Positions 30,896 through 32,511 of a stretch of 32,511 nt of DNA are shown here, one piece after another (position 1 is the stretch's first letter; every line of letters starts with the position of its first letter). Below the pieces are notes generated by a model. The model was not told the DNA's origin and ran no database searches. It saw only the letters and a list, made by a program, of their open reading frames with translations. This stretch comes from Deltaproteobacteria bacterium CG11_big_fil_rev_8_21_14_0_20_49_13 (GTDB lineage: Bacteria; UBA10199; GCA-002796325; 1-14-0-20-49-13), in the NCBI GenBank assembly GCA_002796305.1, contig PCWZ01000078.1, positions 1-32,511 on the forward strand, given 5' to 3'. A program made the position numbers and the translations under genes.

Positions 30896-31912
30896 ATGAA
30901 TATTTACAAGCCAATATTTCAGCCAACCGCGCATCTTTATAAGCTTCTGGAACAGATAAGCGCTGTGCGCGAACGGGTGCAGAATTCTCTCATAAAAGTT
31001 CCTTGGGTGCCATCGCTGGTTATAGAAGCGCGTGCAAGGCTTGTCTGGGGGTCAACGGCGATTGAAGGTTGCACGCTGTCGCTGGAAGCTGTTCAGGGGT
31101 TACTGGAAGGAAAAGAGGCCATTGGGTATCCTGGTCGCGATGTCCAAATGGCGAAGAACTACATCAAGACTCTTTCATGGATCCAGAAATGGGAAAAGCA
31201 TGCCATCGTGAAAGAGGCCGACATATTTAAACTACATGCAATTTTAGCCGAAGGGGCTGTCGATGAAGGGCCAGCTGGATCATATAGAAAGCAGAATGTA
31301 AGAGCAGGTCTGCACGTCGCCCCAAATTGGAAAGAAGTCCCAAAATTGATGCAGGGATTGCTGACTTGGTTGAATGAACCGGCAAAGCAACTACCGGCTA
31401 TATTCTCTTCAGCAATTCTGCATTTAAGATTCGTTGAGATCCATCCTTTTAGAGATGGCAATGGAAGACTTGGCCGCCTTCTTGCCACATGGGAACTGTA
31501 CCGCAAGGGGTTTGATCTATTACACATATTTGCACTGGATGAAGTCCTTCTGGAACACCGAGAATTTTATATCAAGAATCTGCAAAGGGGTCAGGTTGAA
31601 AAAGAGGATCTCGGCGGCTGGCTAGAATTTATTGCAGAAACCATTTTAGAGACATTAGAGCGGATCGAAAAACGGATCACGGCCATTGGCATGGTCGATA
31701 AAAAGCCAATATCATTAACTATGCGACAGGAGAAGCTTCTAAACATTCTACGTGAGAAAGGGCAATTGAGCATTAGCGATATTGCGTCCTCTTTAAAAAT
31801 CACGGTGCCTGGTGCACATTATGTTATGAAACCGCTTTTACAACATGGCCTCATAACAAGATTGGGATCACATAAACAAACGCGTTACGTTTTAACCTCC
31901 CAAAATAAATAG
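30896..31912 (+). CDS. Class II Fic-domain protein with C-terminal winged helix
   Basis: The 338-residue protein has the catalytic loop HPFRDGNGRLGR (183-194), intact for AMP transfer, and an N-terminal inhibitory helix motif STAIEG (53-58), the (S/T)xxxE(G/N) signature that restrains class II Fic proteins. The C-terminal region (LLNILREKGQLSISDIASSL, about 290-309, then LLQHGLITRLG) is a winged helix-turn-helix, suggesting autoregulation through the repeats upstream. It AMPylates or otherwise modifies an unknown target. ATG 30896 lies 5 bases after the third ACTTTATG repeat; no strong Shine-Dalgarno. Confidence 0.93.
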   Translation: MNIYKPIFQPTAHLYKLLEQISAVRERVQNSLIKVPWVPSLVIEARARLVWGSTAIEGCTLSLEAVQGLLEGKEAIGYPGRDVQMAKNYIKTLSWIQKWEKHAIVKEADIFKLHAILAEGAVDEGPAGSYRKQNVRAGLHVAPNWKEVPKLMQGLLTWLNEPAKQLPAIFSSAILHLRFVEIHPFRDGNGRLGRLLATWELYRKGFDLLHIFALDEVLLEHREFYIKNLQRGQVEKEDLGGWLEFIAETILETLERIEKRITAIGMVDKKPISLTMRQEKLLNILREKGQLSISDIASSLKITVPGAHYVMKPLLQHGLITRLGSHKQTRYVLTSQNK

Positions 31913-31948
31913 TTCGACAGTTGCACGCTTGGGAGCGCCATTATGCAA

Positions 31949-32099
31949 ATTCCGCTGATGTTGGCAGGTGATTCCGCTGATGTCGACACCCCTGTGACAT
32001 ACTGAAGAACTGTTGCGTGGGTGCTAACATACCCTGCCTGCATCATGTCGACGGGCACCCAGATTAGGCAATTTATGGGCACTTGAAATTAGGCAATTT
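31949..32099. repeat. IS21-type terminal repeats
   Basis: ATTCCGCTGATG recurs at 31949-31960 and 31971-31982. GGGCAC-N4/5-ATTAGGCAATTT recurs at 32053-32074 and 32077-32099. Such tandem sites near the tip are usual for IS21 elements. The first pair seems to come from a different IS21 member than the istA beside it, suggesting nested or abutting ends. Confidence 0.6.
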
Positions 32100-32139
32100 T
32101 GATGACCTGAACTGACCTCACTTTAAAAGAGGAGGCCAG

Positions 32140-32511
32140 ATGAACAGGAAATCAAATATGCAGCAAGAACAGATCGTCGCTCTATTTATCGCCGGGGAGT
32201 CCATTCGCAACATATCAAAAAGACTAGGGATTCACCGAGATACGGTGAGAGGCTACATCAAAGCGCGAGGTTTTTTAATCAAACGGGGGCGGCCAGCCAA
32301 AACCGGCAATTTAACCGTAAGGGTGCCCGCCGGGTTCTGCGACCGATCCACCCCAGCAATCGACATCGCAATCTCTATGTGAACCGTATCGCGAGTTTAT
32401 TGAAGAGCGTCTTTCTCGCGGCATGGACGCCTATTATGTCTGGTACGATCTTAAAGTCGAGACCAGCTTTAGCGCTGGCTACGATTCGGTCAAGCGATTT
32501 GCCCGCAAGAT
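32140..32511 (+). pseudogene. istA: IS21-family istA transposase, frameshifted and truncated by window edge
   Basis: ATG 32140 has GAGGAGG upstream. The first frame gives QIVALFIAGESIRNISKRLG and IHRDTVRGYIKARGF, the DNA-binding helix-turn-helix of IstA. After about 32320 the homology passes to the next frame: SLCEPYREFIEERLSRGMDA, then YYVWYDLKVE and GYDSVKRFARK to the edge. The first frame stops at 32382. A one-base change near GTAAGGGTGCCC explains the switch; programmed frameshifting is unlikely for istA. The catalytic domain is beyond the window. Confidence 0.8.

Noticed and set aside
31930-31940. GGGAGCGCCA identical to the tRNA-Glu 3' end, as an attachment site
   Set aside because: Only ten bases match with no T-arm or flank homology; chance is plausible.
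1-32511. CRISPR arrays or rRNA genes
   Set aside because: No regularly spaced identical repeats and no rRNA-like sequence were seen.

Overview
The window reads as chromosomal DNA of a Gram-negative bacterium. It has a bifunctional class A penicillin-binding protein, lipobox lipoproteins, a TolC-like exported protein and a near-perfect sigma-54 type -24/-12 site. An ADP-forming acyl-CoA synthetase, a group III-like phosphofructokinase and a COG2403-type GTPase would suit an anaerobic or fermentative deltaproteobacterium-like or candidate-phylum lineage. That placement is inference: no rRNA or core phylogenetic marker is present.

Layout. (1) 1-2985, minus: most of a giant alpha-helical protein with about 30-residue C-terminal repeats, running off the left edge. 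(2) 2996-3904: debris of a REP-associated (Y1) transposase and a DDE transposase. (3) 4161-12718: housekeeping block with an M48-like peptidase, cutA, an ICMT-like methyltransferase, the minus-strand run acyl-CoA synthetase > pfk > PBP1 > TPR lipoprotein, and a divergent Crp/Fnr regulator. (4) 12803-13897: cassette copy 1, a TrpR-family regulator followed by a Cys-containing protein. (5) 14403-20026: second housekeeping block with the COG2403 GTPase, nfo, a ComEC-like MBL lipoprotein and small genes missed by length cut-offs. (6) 20256-25805: tRNA-Glu with a fragmented copy of itself, then an AT-rich island holding cassette copy 2, an AAA_14/DUF4143 ATPase, a 131-bp MITE and a TumE/TumA-like toxin-antitoxin pair. 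The island ends at another interrupted tRNA-Glu 3' fragment. (7) 25976-27673: an IS66-family element. (8) 27700-30338: a DpnII/MboI-like restriction-modification operon (M-R-M). (9) 30408-32511: serine-recombinase tails, a class II Fic gene, IS21-type ends and a frameshifted istA at the right edge.

Most interesting system. Two inverted paralogous cassettes (12.8-13.9 kb and 21.2-22.2 kb) share one architecture: TTGACA, 17-bp spacer, a 20-bp palindrome resembling an E. coli TrpR box, an apparently leaderless trpR-like gene, a conserved leader hairpin about 64 nt before the second gene, a strong Shine-Dalgarno, the Cys-containing protein, and a related terminator. The two operators differ by compensating changes in both arms, as expected for a protein-bound palindrome under selection. 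I do not recognise the Cys-containing protein.

Second theme: short palindromic repeats sit inside or at the ends of genes. One adds about 21 residues to the acyl-CoA synthetase, one lies in a linker of the giant protein, one supplies the start region of nfo and the stop of a SWIB-like gene, and a MITE extends a small ORF in frame.
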